Positions 43,359 to 51,316 of a stretch of 64,000 bases of DNA are shown here, one piece after another. The position numbers were made by a program, and so were the translations under genes. Location of the stretch: assembly GCA_023231005.1 (NCBI GenBank), contig JALNWG010000013.1, positions 1 to 64,000 of the forward strand, given 5' to 3'. The number at the start of each line of letters is the position of its first letter. Position 1 is the first letter of the stretch. Under the pieces are notes generated by a model. It saw only the letters and a program-made list of their open reading frames with translations. It did no database searches and was not told the DNA's origin. Origin of the DNA: Bacteroidales bacterium (GTDB lineage: Bacteria > Bacteroidota > Bacteroidia > Bacteroidales > FEN-979).

Positions 43359-45896
43359 TTATCTTACAATTACTTTTGTAGTAATAATTCCGGAGCGGCT
43401 TTTAACCTGCAGGAAATATAATCCATTTGCTGAACCCGGTAGCTGGATGGGCAAAGAGCGTTGCCGGTTTACCATAACCTTGGTTTGCTGATATGTTTTG
43501 TTGCCTAAAATATCAAACATCACAATGTCAACCGACTCATCTCCCGAGGTTGCAAGTTTCAGTAAAAAGTTACCATGGTTGGGGTTTGGGGAAACAGTAG
43601 TGGAAAAAACCGGATTAAGAGATTCTGTTGAAGCAGGGAAATCAACCGTGATGTATTCGGCTTTCATCAAGGTATCAGTACCAGTTGAATTTCCGACAAT
43701 GAGGGTGACATCATAAATGCCCCGGTTACTGTATAGAATTACAGGATTCTTTTCTGAAGAGGTTTCAGGAGTTCCTCCGGGGAAAATCCATGATCGGGAA
43801 CGGACATCTCCGGAAGAGGTATCCGAAAAACTGACTTCAATTCCAGGAATAACACGGGTTGTGTCGGCTTTGAAACCGGCGCTTACCGGAATGAGGTAGC
43901 GAACCGGTATTGTGGCCAGATAGGGTAGCTTGTTGTATGCTGTAACCACCAGATGAATGGTGTCGGGAGCATTGGTCAAGGGGGAAAAGGATAAAACCAA
44001 CGTATCGTTAGTAATAAGGCCGGTAGTCAATAATGTATCGGCCATCGACAATGTCACCCTTGCTCCCTGGGTGGTACTGATTATTCTCAGGATGGAATCA
44101 CCAACCAGCAAAACAGAATCATGCATTACACTCATCACTTGAGGTACTGCAGTCCGAACCATAATGGTAGGATCTCCGAAAACCGTCCAGGTGTCTGCCA
44201 TATTTTCCCCATCGTTTCCATACTCATCGATCATCTTCATACAACCATTGATCGATAAACCGGCAAAGGTCCGTTTGATGTTGGTGGAATCGGATTCTCT
44301 GAGGATATCAGTCATGGCATCTTGTCCCTCCATCGGAGAATCCCAGCTTTGATTGATGGTCGATCCAAGGAATGCAATGGCACCCGTGGGTTGTCCTCCT
44401 TGTGATGCCCTAAGCCATGCTTCTGCAAAACAAGTTGTGCTGACGAAGTTTCCATTTACGCAGGCAACCGACCAGATGAAGGGTAATTTTCCCATATTGG
44501 TCAATTGATTCACATTGGTATTGCTGAATCCGGAAGTTCCCCATGAAGTATTGCTGCCATGACCAGTATATAATATCAAACTGGCACCATTGTTAACCTC
44601 GGTAGAAACCATGGAAGGGGTAGGATTTCCGGGAGCATCATTTCCTCCCTGTGTTCCGTCAAATAATTCCGGATTTGCCGTATAGGTATAATCAAGCAAC
44701 TCGGTTTGCTGGTTTCTGATATGCTGATAATCATATTCATTATTATGTCCCGGACCTTGATCAGAGGCGATACCAATAACAGTGGTAAACCAATCGTCAG
44801 TAAGGTTTTGGGGATTTTTTTCGTAATCGAGTGTCCGTTGTACCTGGGTTTGTACCTGAGCTTCCGTTTGAGCTGAAAAACGGCCGATAAAAACATCGGC
44901 ATAATGATCATTCCCCACGATATAGCCGTATGCATTGTCGGATGGGCCACCCAGTCCGCCTCCGGTATTAGTTGGAATTTGCTGGGCATCACCCACCAGC
45001 AAAACATGGGTAAGCCCCTTGGTGTTATAATAGTTGGCAATATAGGATTTGATTTGGGTAGCCGTGGTTCCGACCGTAGAAACATCTACCATCTCGGTAT
45101 GATATCCTTCTGCGCGTTTCCAGTCAACATAGGGTTGCATGGTATCCATAAATGAACCGTAACAAATGACCAATAAATTTCCATATTCTTCCAGCGGGGA
45201 ATAGGTTACTGCATCGAAATTGAGAAACTGGTGTTTGTACACCGAAAGAAAATCCTGGGGCATGGTTTTCCGACTGATTTCTGCTGGCAAAGGGTTGATG
45301 CCGGTTTCAGTACTTTTAGAGAGTTCTATCGTAATATCATAATATACCCGCAACACTTTGGTTACCGGATTGTACTGAAAGGGTAAGGCAATCAGGGTTT
45401 GTCCCCGGGTATTGCGGATCAGGAAAGGTTCACGGGTATCGGTCAATGATCCGGGATAAAAAGTATTTGTAAGGTAAGTCGGACCAAAAGTGTAAGGGAC
45501 CTGGGAAGGATCGGTATCACGCAAAATAACACCTTTTGAGGGAGCAATAGTGAGATCGGTGAACTCTTTATATTGGGCGTTGAGAATCTTCAAGGTCATT
45601 CCTGCTCTGTCGGGAATAACTACGGAAGTGGTCAGTTTTGGGAGATCAGGAGCTCCTGCTTCCAAAAGTGAAGTACCCTTGCCGACCTGAACCGTATAAG
45701 CCTGCCCCCGTGGAGTCTCTACTTCCTGAAGAGAAAACCCACCAAGGGTAAAATGGACTACCGACCGGTCAATGGTGGAAGAAAGGAGTTTAATCTGAGC
45801 CGGGGTGGGGGTGGTGGAACTGATCTCAACCCATCGATTGCTAAAACCAGTGAGTGAAATAACAAGAAGAAAAATTGCTCCAAAAAAAGTACGCAT
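43359..45896 (-). CDS. Gingipain-like C25 cysteine protease, type IX-secreted
   Basis: An 845-residue secreted protease. A signal peptide (MRTFFGAIFLLVISLTGF) is followed by a propeptide-like region to ~230. The C25 domain has H446 (YTGHGSNTSWG) and C479 (SVACVNGNF), 33 residues apart as in gingipains, and FIGRFSAQTEAQ before it. An Ig-like domain and a PKD domain (SFSDTSSGDVRSRSWIFPGG, near 690-750) follow. The sorting domain ends SPNPNHGNFLLKL...LYFLQVKSRSGIITTKVIV. It is not PorU: that sortase lacks such a sorting domain and is longer. Single gene with its own promoter. Confidence 0.93.
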   Translation of the reverse strand: MRTFFGAIFLLVISLTGFSNRWVEISSTTPTPAQIKLLSSTIDRSVVHFTLGGFSLQEVETPRGQAYTVQVGKGTSLLEAGAPDLPKLTTSVVIPDRAGMTLKILNAQYKEFTDLTIAPSKGVILRDTDPSQVPYTFGPTYLTNTFYPGSLTDTREPFLIRNTRGQTLIALPFQYNPVTKVLRVYYDITIELSKSTETGINPLPAEISRKTMPQDFLSVYKHQFLNFDAVTYSPLEEYGNLLVICYGSFMDTMQPYVDWKRAEGYHTEMVDVSTVGTTATQIKSYIANYYNTKGLTHVLLVGDAQQIPTNTGGGLGGPSDNAYGYIVGNDHYADVFIGRFSAQTEAQVQTQVQRTLDYEKNPQNLTDDWFTTVIGIASDQGPGHNNEYDYQHIRNQQTELLDYTYTANPELFDGTQGGNDAPGNPTPSMVSTEVNNGASLILYTGHGSNTSWGTSGFSNTNVNQLTNMGKLPFIWSVACVNGNFVSTTCFAEAWLRASQGGQPTGAIAFLGSTINQSWDSPMEGQDAMTDILRESDSTNIKRTFAGLSINGCMKMIDEYGNDGENMADTWTVFGDPTIMVRTAVPQVMSVMHDSVLLVGDSILRIISTTQGARVTLSMADTLLTTGLITNDTLVLSFSPLTNAPDTIHLVVTAYNKLPYLATIPVRYLIPVSAGFKADTTRVIPGIEVSFSDTSSGDVRSRSWIFPGGTPETSSEKNPVILYSNRGIYDVTLIVGNSTGTDTLMKAEYITVDFPASTESLNPVFSTTVSPNPNHGNFLLKLATSGDESVDIVMFDILGNKTYQQTKVMVNRQRSLPIQLPGSANGLYFLQVKSRSGIITTKVIVR

Positions 45897-45939
45897 AGAA
45901 AAGAATATTTGTAAACGTTTTCAATAGTTTAGGACCAAA

Positions 45940-45970
45940 CAAAGGTAAAAAAAAGAATGAAGTTATTCAA
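45940..45970 (-). promoter_or_regulatory. Promoter of the C25 protease gene
   Basis: On the minus strand: TTG (45970-45968), 20-bp spacer, TACCTTTG (45947-45940). The -33 box lies within the end of the LolC/E-like gene. It is 43 nt before the start codon. Confidence 0.6.
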
Positions 45971-47198
45971 GTTTAATCTGCCCAACATGAATTTTCCGGA
46001 TGTTATGTACTGGATACCAGGCTGCTACAAATCCAATTACAAAGACCGTGGTGAAAACAAGAAAAAAGTCGGAAATCCTCATTTGAACCGGATATGCGCT
46101 TACAACAAAACTGCTGTCGGGAGTTCCCAAATGAATTAATCCATATCGAATCTGAACCCAACAGATTATGGCACCGAGAACAAGGCCAAGGATAGCGCCG
46201 ATCAGGGAGATCATTGTGCCTTCAAATAAGAAGATTCGCTGAATCAGTGAGGAAGGGGCACCCATGCTTCGGAGGATCGCGATGTCTTTTTTCTTGTCCA
46301 GAATCAGCATGGAGAGAGACCCGATTACGTTAAAGGTAGCCATAAACAGGATAAATGAAAGAATCAGAAAAATATATAGTTTTTCGGATTTCATGATTTT
46401 ATATAATATTTCCTGCTGCTGAAATCTGTTTTTAATGACAAATTGTTTACCCAGAAGAGATTCGATCTGACGTTGAATGTTTTCGTGGTCCGACCCGGGA
46501 GAAAGTCCGATTTCCAAGGCAGTACGTTGATTCCCATAAGAAAGAAGTTGTTGCACAAAACGGAGGGGAAGGATCACATATTTAACATCATAATCCTGCT
46601 GGATTGCAAAATATCCGGAAGGGAAAATGACTTCTGAGTTGAAAGCATTTTCTAGTCCGCCGGAAAGACTGGCTTCCCGTCTTGGAACATAAACCACCAG
46701 GGGATTCAGGTAATCTTTAAGGTTAGCCCCGAGGGTGGCTGCTACCCCATATCCCAACAAAGCGTAATTTTTATCCTCTTCCTGTAACAGAAAAGTTCCC
46801 TCAACCATCATGGAATCTACTCCACTCATTTTTAAATAGGATTCACTTACTCCTTTGATCCGGACAATGGCCTGCTTTTCTTTGTATTTGATCAAAGCAT
46901 CTTCCTCAATGACCTGTGTGATATACCGTACCCCGGGGATTTTTTTTAACTGATCAACAGGAGTATTCAGAACATCGAAAGTTTTTCCATGGCTGGCAGT
47001 TATCTGGATATCAGGATTAAAGGAGCTAAAGAGTGAGAGTACCAGGTTCTCAAAGCCATTAAATACAGAAAGGACGATGATCAAGGCCATGGTGCCAATG
47101 GCAACTCCAACGATGGAGATGATGGAAATGATGTGAATGATGTTGTGTGATTTCTTTGAAATCAGGTAACGACGGGCTATGTAGAATGGGAAATTCAT
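45963..47198 (-). CDS. LolC/LolE-like ABC transporter permease
   Basis: A 411-residue MacB/FtsX-type permease with four spans: one near residue 30 (IIHIISIISIVGVAIGTMALIIVL) and three near the C-terminus, enclosing a large periplasmic domain. The start MNFPFYIARRYLISKK is typical of lipoprotein-releasing permeases, which move lipoproteins from the inner membrane to LolA. In Bacteroidota one subunit often serves both roles. The ATG at 47198 shares one base with the methyltransferase stop (TAATG); the frame opens further upstream inside that gene. No ATPase partner is adjacent. Confidence 0.9.
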   Translation of the reverse strand: MNFPFYIARRYLISKKSHNIIHIISIISIVGVAIGTMALIIVLSVFNGFENLVLSLFSSFNPDIQITASHGKTFDVLNTPVDQLKKIPGVRYITQVIEEDALIKYKEKQAIVRIKGVSESYLKMSGVDSMMVEGTFLLQEEDKNYALLGYGVAATLGANLKDYLNPLVVYVPRREASLSGGLENAFNSEVIFPSGYFAIQQDYDVKYVILPLRFVQQLLSYGNQRTALEIGLSPGSDHENIQRQIESLLGKQFVIKNRFQQQEILYKIMKSEKLYIFLILSFILFMATFNVIGSLSMLILDKKKDIAILRSMGAPSSLIQRIFLFEGTMISLIGAILGLVLGAIICWVQIRYGLIHLGTPDSSFVVSAYPVQMRISDFFLVFTTVFVIGFVAAWYPVHNIRKIHVGQIKLE

Positions 47199-48019
47199 TA
47201 TTTCCAGGCTTTCACAATCAATCCGGAACCTGTTTTGTGATGTTGACGGAGATCCAGCCAATTACAGAAAAAGGCGATGGGATAGGCAAGAAGATAATAG
47301 AAGGGTAACAGAATAAAAAAGAGTTTGGTCACATTAAGCAGTAAAATGGGATATTTCATGGATAGTCGCCATCCCAGTTTTCCCGGCATCCCATAAGTAT
47401 AAAATGCTTCTGTTCTGATAAACCCGGCCCTTTTTAATTTTTCCTGGATTTCTGTGATATTGTAACCGTCACGCACATGCTCATCAATAAAGGAACCTTC
47501 TTCTCCATGATCATGAACATCAGAACCTCCTTGATCGGAGGGTGTTGAAATAAGAAGCATGCCTTTCTGAGTAAGAGAATCAAAAAAATTTCTGAATACG
47601 GCCTCATCGTCTTCGATATGTTCCATGACATCAACCGATAATATTAAATCGAATTTATCCGGAGCGGAAAAGGTTGTGAGATCGTCTTTTTGGAAAAGCA
47701 CATTGAGGCGGTGAATGTGGTTAAAAAAAGCATTGCAGTCATCAACCTGCTCCTCTTTCACATCTACAGCGCTAACGAACCATAATGGATTCAGTCCGGA
47801 GAGGTAATAACTGTATTGACCAAATCCCGAGCCGGCATCAAAAATGTCACAGCGGCGTTGATCGGAAACAGTCATGGATTTCGTCCATTTTTTGATCTCA
47901 TGTTTCACGTGCCAGGTACGAAGTAATAACAAATCGAGAAGATGGTAGAAAAGAATCCGTAATAACGGAGTGGTATTGAAAACCTTTCCCAGCGATTTTT
48001 TTATTGGGTCGTACTGCAT
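47198..48019 (-). CDS. Class I SAM-dependent methyltransferase with C-terminal membrane segment
   Basis: A 273-residue protein. Residues ~55-200 form a Rossmann methyltransferase: motif I IFDAGSGFGQYSYYLS, then VSAVDVKEEQ, DLILSVDVMEHIEDDEAVF and GMLLISTPSDQGG. The C-terminus has one or two hydrophobic stretches (VTKLFFILLPFYYLLAYPIAFF), suggesting peripheral attachment to the membrane and a lipid or lipid-linked substrate. It lies 39 bp after rbfA and overlaps the downstream permease, so it is the middle gene of the operon. Specific substrate unknown. Confidence 0.85.
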   Translation of the reverse strand: MQYDPIKKSLGKVFNTTPLLRILFYHLLDLLLLRTWHVKHEIKKWTKSMTVSDQRRCDIFDAGSGFGQYSYYLSGLNPLWFVSAVDVKEEQVDDCNAFFNHIHRLNVLFQKDDLTTFSAPDKFDLILSVDVMEHIEDDEAVFRNFFDSLTQKGMLLISTPSDQGGSDVHDHGEEGSFIDEHVRDGYNITEIQEKLKRAGFIRTEAFYTYGMPGKLGWRLSMKYPILLLNVTKLFFILLPFYYLLAYPIAFFCNWLDLRQHHKTGSGLIVKAWK

Positions 48020-48058
48020 ATTGTATCTAAAAATTCCTAATTTCTAAATCCTGATTCC

Positions 48059-48400
48059 TTACGCTTCGTGTAGCAAGTTGTCGATATTATCAATATAATC
48101 CAGAGAGTCATCCAGAAAAAACTGAAGGTCGGGCATGACCCTTAATTGATTGTGAATTCGTTGTACTAATAAATACCGCACTTCCCGGCCATGATGTCGG
48201 ATTTTTTCCAATAAAACATTTTTATCGGGAATACCGAAAAGACTCAAATAGATTTTTGTGAGAGCCAGATCCTTTGACACCTGGACTTTGGTGACTGTAA
48301 TAAGGGCTCCATCAAAAAGATTCCGGCTCTCCTGCTGAAAAATAATGCCTATATCCTTTTGGATCAGGCGTGCAATTTTTTGCTGTCGGGTTGATTCCAT
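48059..48400 (-). CDS. rbfA: Ribosome-binding factor A
   Basis: A 113-residue RbfA, needed for late 30S maturation and growth in the cold. Family parts: RQQKIARLIQKDIGIIFQQ at the start, VTVTKVQVSKDLALTKIYLS-like strand region, and RVMPDLQFFLDDSLDYIDNIDNLL at the end. The -7 box (48412-48405) lies only four bases before the ATG, so the transcript is probably leaderless. It heads rbfA-methyltransferase-permease. Confidence 0.95.
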   Translation of the reverse strand: MESTRQQKIARLIQKDIGIIFQQESRNLFDGALITVTKVQVSKDLALTKIYLSLFGIPDKNVLLEKIRHHGREVRYLLVQRIHNQLRVMPDLQFFLDDSLDYIDNIDNLLHEA

Positions 48401-48404
48401 AATA

Positions 48405-48440
48405 CAAAGGTAGCAATTTTCAACTTTATCTATATCTTTG
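48405..48440. promoter_or_regulatory. Symmetric divergent -7 boxes between rbfA and the ABC exporter
   Basis: Minus-strand TACCTTTG (48412-48405) serves rbfA. Plus-strand TATCTTTG (48433-48440) serves the exporter. The two are 20 bp apart and only four or five bases from each start codon. No separate TTTG -33 boxes exist; each -7 box takes roughly the other's -33 position. Both messages should be leaderless or nearly so. Confidence 0.6.
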
Positions 48441-48445
48441 CAACC

Positions 48446-50266
48446 ATGAAGAGTTTTTTTAAAATCCTTCGTTTTGCCGGACCGTATTGGGTATATGCCT
48501 TATTGAATGTTCTTTTCAATATTTTCTCGGTTCTTTTTTCCCTGGTATCTTTCGCTTTGTTTATCCCGGTATTGCAAATGTTATTTCACCAGATGGCCAT
48601 TCCGAAAAGCGCCCCGCCACTTCACATGGAAATCGATGCCATCAAGGATAATTTTTATTTTTATTCTGGTCGGATGCTTGAAAAATACGGGAATGAAAAA
48701 ATGCTGATCTATATCGGGATCATCATCATAATTCTCTATTTTCTAAAAAACTTTTTCCGTTATCTGGCTATGTATTTTTTAGCTGTAGTCCGGAATGGAG
48801 TGGTAAAAGATTTGCGTAACAGTCTCTATAAAAAGATACTGATTCTTCCCTTATCTTATTTTAATGAAAAACGTAAAGGCGATATCATCGCCCGTATGAC
48901 CAATGATGTGCAGGAGGTTGAGTGGTCGATCATGAGTTCTCTGGAAATGGCCTTTCGGGATCCCATTACCATGCTTACTTATTTGATTACTTTGTTTGTG
49001 ATCAGTCCTTCGTTGACGCTTTTTGTTTTAATATTGCTTCCGATCAGTGGTTTAATCATCGGAAGGATTGGAAAAAGTTTGAAACGTACCTCCGACAAAG
49101 GGCAGAAAAAAATGGGGTATATTCTCTCCATGATTGAAGAAACAATAAGCGGATTAAGGATCATCAAAGCCTTCAATGCCATTAATTTTGCAAATAATCG
49201 TTTCCAGAAAACGAACGATGATTACAACCGTTTGATGATTCGTTTGTATCGCAAACGCGACCTGGCTTCGCCCCTGAGTGAGTTTCTAAGCGCTTGTGTC
49301 GTCACCCTGGTATTGTGGTATGGAGGGAAACTGGTGTTTACCCCCGGCAATTACCTTGATGCTGCTGCTTTCATCGTATATCTTGGTATTTTTTCACAGC
49401 TTATACCTCCGGCAAAATCCATCACTCAGGCTTTTTACAACATCCAGAAAGGGGCCGCTTCGATCGACCGGATCGAAACGATATTGGCTGAACCAGAAGT
49501 GATAGAAGAAAAGCCGGATGCCATCCGGAAAAATGATTTTCTTCATGAAATTGAATACCGGGATACCGGTTTTTCATATTCCAAAGAGCCAGTGCTTAAA
49601 AATGTATCGATGACTGTTCCAAAAGGCAAGATGATTGCTTTGGTAGGTCCATCGGGCGGAGGAAAATCTACCATGGTCGATTTATTGCCCAGGTTTTATG
49701 ACTGCAAGACCGGAAAGATTCTCATTGATGGCATTGATATCCGCGATTTGGTAATTCGTGACTTACGCGGATTGATGGGCATCGTTTCCCAGGAAACCAT
49801 CCTTTTTAACGATTCCGTTTTTAACAACATTGCTTTTGGGATGGGAAACGTTAGTTATGAAGAAGTTGTAAATGCCGCTAAGGTAGCCAATGCCCATGAA
49901 TTTATCGAAAGGATGCCCCTGGAATATGAGACCAATATTGGTGATCGTGGAACAAAGCTCTCCGGTGGTCAACGACAACGCCTTAGCATTGCACGGGCCG
50001 TGTTAAAAAATCCGCCCATCCTGATTTTAGATGAAGCAACTTCTGCACTTGATACGGAATCGGAAAGATTAGTGCAACAGGCGCTTGAAAACCTGATGAT
50101 GAACCGTACATCCATTGTGATTGCCCACCGCCTTTCAACCATCCAGTATGCTGATGAAATCATCGTCATACAACAAGGAGAAATTGTAGAACGCGGAACT
50201 CATTTCAATTTGCTGGAACAAAACGGAGTTTACCGAAAACTCTATGACCTGCAATCCTTTGTTTAA
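48446..50266 (+). CDS. MsbA-like ABC exporter
   Basis: A 606-residue half-transporter. The N-terminal ~325 residues have six spans; the C-terminal nucleotide-binding domain has Walker A GPSGGGKST (~401), signature LSGGQRQRLSIARA (~504), Walker B ILILDEATSALD and the switch His in IAHRLS. FNEKRKGDIIARMTNDVQEVE is a typical coupling region of lipid A/lipid exporters. It forms a homodimer; MsbA-type flipping of lipid A core or export of a related lipid is likely, with drug export as the alternative. Divergent from rbfA across 45 bp. Confidence 0.93.
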   Translation: MKSFFKILRFAGPYWVYALLNVLFNIFSVLFSLVSFALFIPVLQMLFHQMAIPKSAPPLHMEIDAIKDNFYFYSGRMLEKYGNEKMLIYIGIIIIILYFLKNFFRYLAMYFLAVVRNGVVKDLRNSLYKKILILPLSYFNEKRKGDIIARMTNDVQEVEWSIMSSLEMAFRDPITMLTYLITLFVISPSLTLFVLILLPISGLIIGRIGKSLKRTSDKGQKKMGYILSMIEETISGLRIIKAFNAINFANNRFQKTNDDYNRLMIRLYRKRDLASPLSEFLSACVVTLVLWYGGKLVFTPGNYLDAAAFIVYLGIFSQLIPPAKSITQAFYNIQKGAASIDRIETILAEPEVIEEKPDAIRKNDFLHEIEYRDTGFSYSKEPVLKNVSMTVPKGKMIALVGPSGGGKSTMVDLLPRFYDCKTGKILIDGIDIRDLVIRDLRGLMGIVSQETILFNDSVFNNIAFGMGNVSYEEVVNAAKVANAHEFIERMPLEYETNIGDRGTKLSGGQRQRLSIARAVLKNPPILILDEATSALDTESERLVQQALENLMMNRTSIVIAHRLSTIQYADEIIVIQQGEIVERGTHFNLLEQNGVYRKLYDLQSFV

Positions 50267-50277
50267 TCTCCAATTTG

Positions 50278-51126
50278 TTATACCCTTGCCATTTCGACGA
50301 GCACCAGTTCCATTTTTTTCTTCATCAGTTTTACCCTGCAGTCGAAGTTGTTGACAATTAATGCGAAGATCAATTTTCGTCCAGTAACGGAATCTACGAA
50401 TCCGGCGAAACTTTTTACTTGGGAAATAGTTCCGGTTTTAGCCCGGATCCGGCCCTGAGCCTCAGTTCCCTTCATGGCTTTGTGTAAGGTGCCGGTCATT
50501 CCTGCCAACGGGAGTGATTCATAAAACGCTTTGAAATACGGAGAGATACGCATCACATAAAGCGCGTCTACCAATTGTTTTGGAGAAATCGAATTGTTTC
50601 GTGACAGCCCGTTCCCGTCGTAAAAATAGATCCCATTTGTATCAACCCCTTTATCTGACCAATACTGTGTGATGGCTTTAACGCCAGCGGCAGTCGTAGC
50701 ATCATGGTACACCTTCCCGCCGATTTTTCGAAGCAATTTGGAGGAACGCCAGTTAATACTCATCTGGTTGGTGATGGTAACTTCCGGGATGATCTCCTTT
50801 CCGAAAATATCCAATGCAGCGCCAGTAACAAAAATTTTGAGGGTGGAGGCCGGAATCATCGATTGTTTGGCATGATAATCAGCAACGACCTTAGGATCTT
50901 TTGTAGTGACATCAATAATCAGGTAACCGATGGAGGCATTGGCCATTAATGGATCGTTCCGGAGTGTTTTAAGCGCCTGCTCAAGGGGGAGATAATTGGT
51001 TTTTTTTACATTTTTTGACTGAACCGAGAGCTTTTTTTTGGGGGCAGATCCCGATGGATCCTGTTTACAAGAGTAAGGAATGGGGAACAGGAACAAGAAC
51101 AGAAAAATCAGACGTTTCCAATGCAT
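50278..51126 (-). CDS. Compact D-Ala-D-Ala carboxypeptidase (S13/PBP4-like), lipoprotein
   Basis: A 282-residue protein from the ATG at 51126. FLFLFPIPYSC is a lipoprotein signal with lipobox Cys. All three penicillin-binding motifs are present (numbered from the TTG two codons earlier): S96-T-L-K99, S177-R-N179 and K232-T-G234, with DGNGLSRNN and RAKTGTISQVKSFAG as in PBP4 (DacB). PBP4 enzymes are ~450-500 residues and have about 240 residues between SxxK and SxN; here there are 81, so the inserted domains are missing. It may be a natural minimal form or an internal deletion. It would trim peptidoglycan stem peptides at the membrane. Confidence 0.88.
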   Translation of the reverse strand: MHWKRLIFLFLFLFPIPYSCKQDPSGSAPKKKLSVQSKNVKKTNYLPLEQALKTLRNDPLMANASIGYLIIDVTTKDPKVVADYHAKQSMIPASTLKIFVTGAALDIFGKEIIPEVTITNQMSINWRSSKLLRKIGGKVYHDATTAAGVKAITQYWSDKGVDTNGIYFYDGNGLSRNNSISPKQLVDALYVMRISPYFKAFYESLPLAGMTGTLHKAMKGTEAQGRIRAKTGTISQVKSFAGFVDSVTGRKLIFALIVNNFDCRVKLMKKKMELVLVEMARV

Positions 51127-51161
51127 GGGCAAAGACCGTAAAATTTTTCCAAAGATCGGAA

Positions 51162-51195
51162 AAATATGCCAGAGGAATTTTTTTTTGGCATATTT
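51162..51195. promoter_or_regulatory. Inverted repeat upstream of the compact carboxypeptidase
   Basis: Perfect 10-bp arms aaatatgcca (51162-51171) and tggcatattt (51186-51195) with a 14-bp AT-rich gap. It lies between two divergent genes, 36 bp before the carboxypeptidase start on the minus strand, so it could be an operator or a 5' leader hairpin of that gene. Confidence 0.45.
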
Positions 51196-51277
51196 AACAT
51201 ATACAATTGCTAAACATACTTAAATCAATGGATAACCAATAGTTTAAGAGAGTAAAAATTTCCCCCGTAATTATTTG

Positions 51278-51285
51278 TAACTTTG
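51278..51285 (+). promoter_or_regulatory. -7 box of the 1347-residue protein gene
   Basis: TAACTTTG, a full match to TAnnTTTG, 31 nt before the ATG at 51317. No clear -33 box. Confidence 0.45.
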
Positions 51286-51316
51286 TTAGTTCAGAATCAA
51301 ATATAGAAGATACACG

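Noticed and set aside
44576..45085. 169-codon frame in another frame of the C25 protease gene
   Set aside because: Same strand, different frame, no recognisable product; the C25 frame holds all motifs.
43359..45896. PorU, the type IX sortase
   Set aside because: PorU is also a C25 protein but is longer and not usually fused to PKD plus sorting domains; this looks like cargo.
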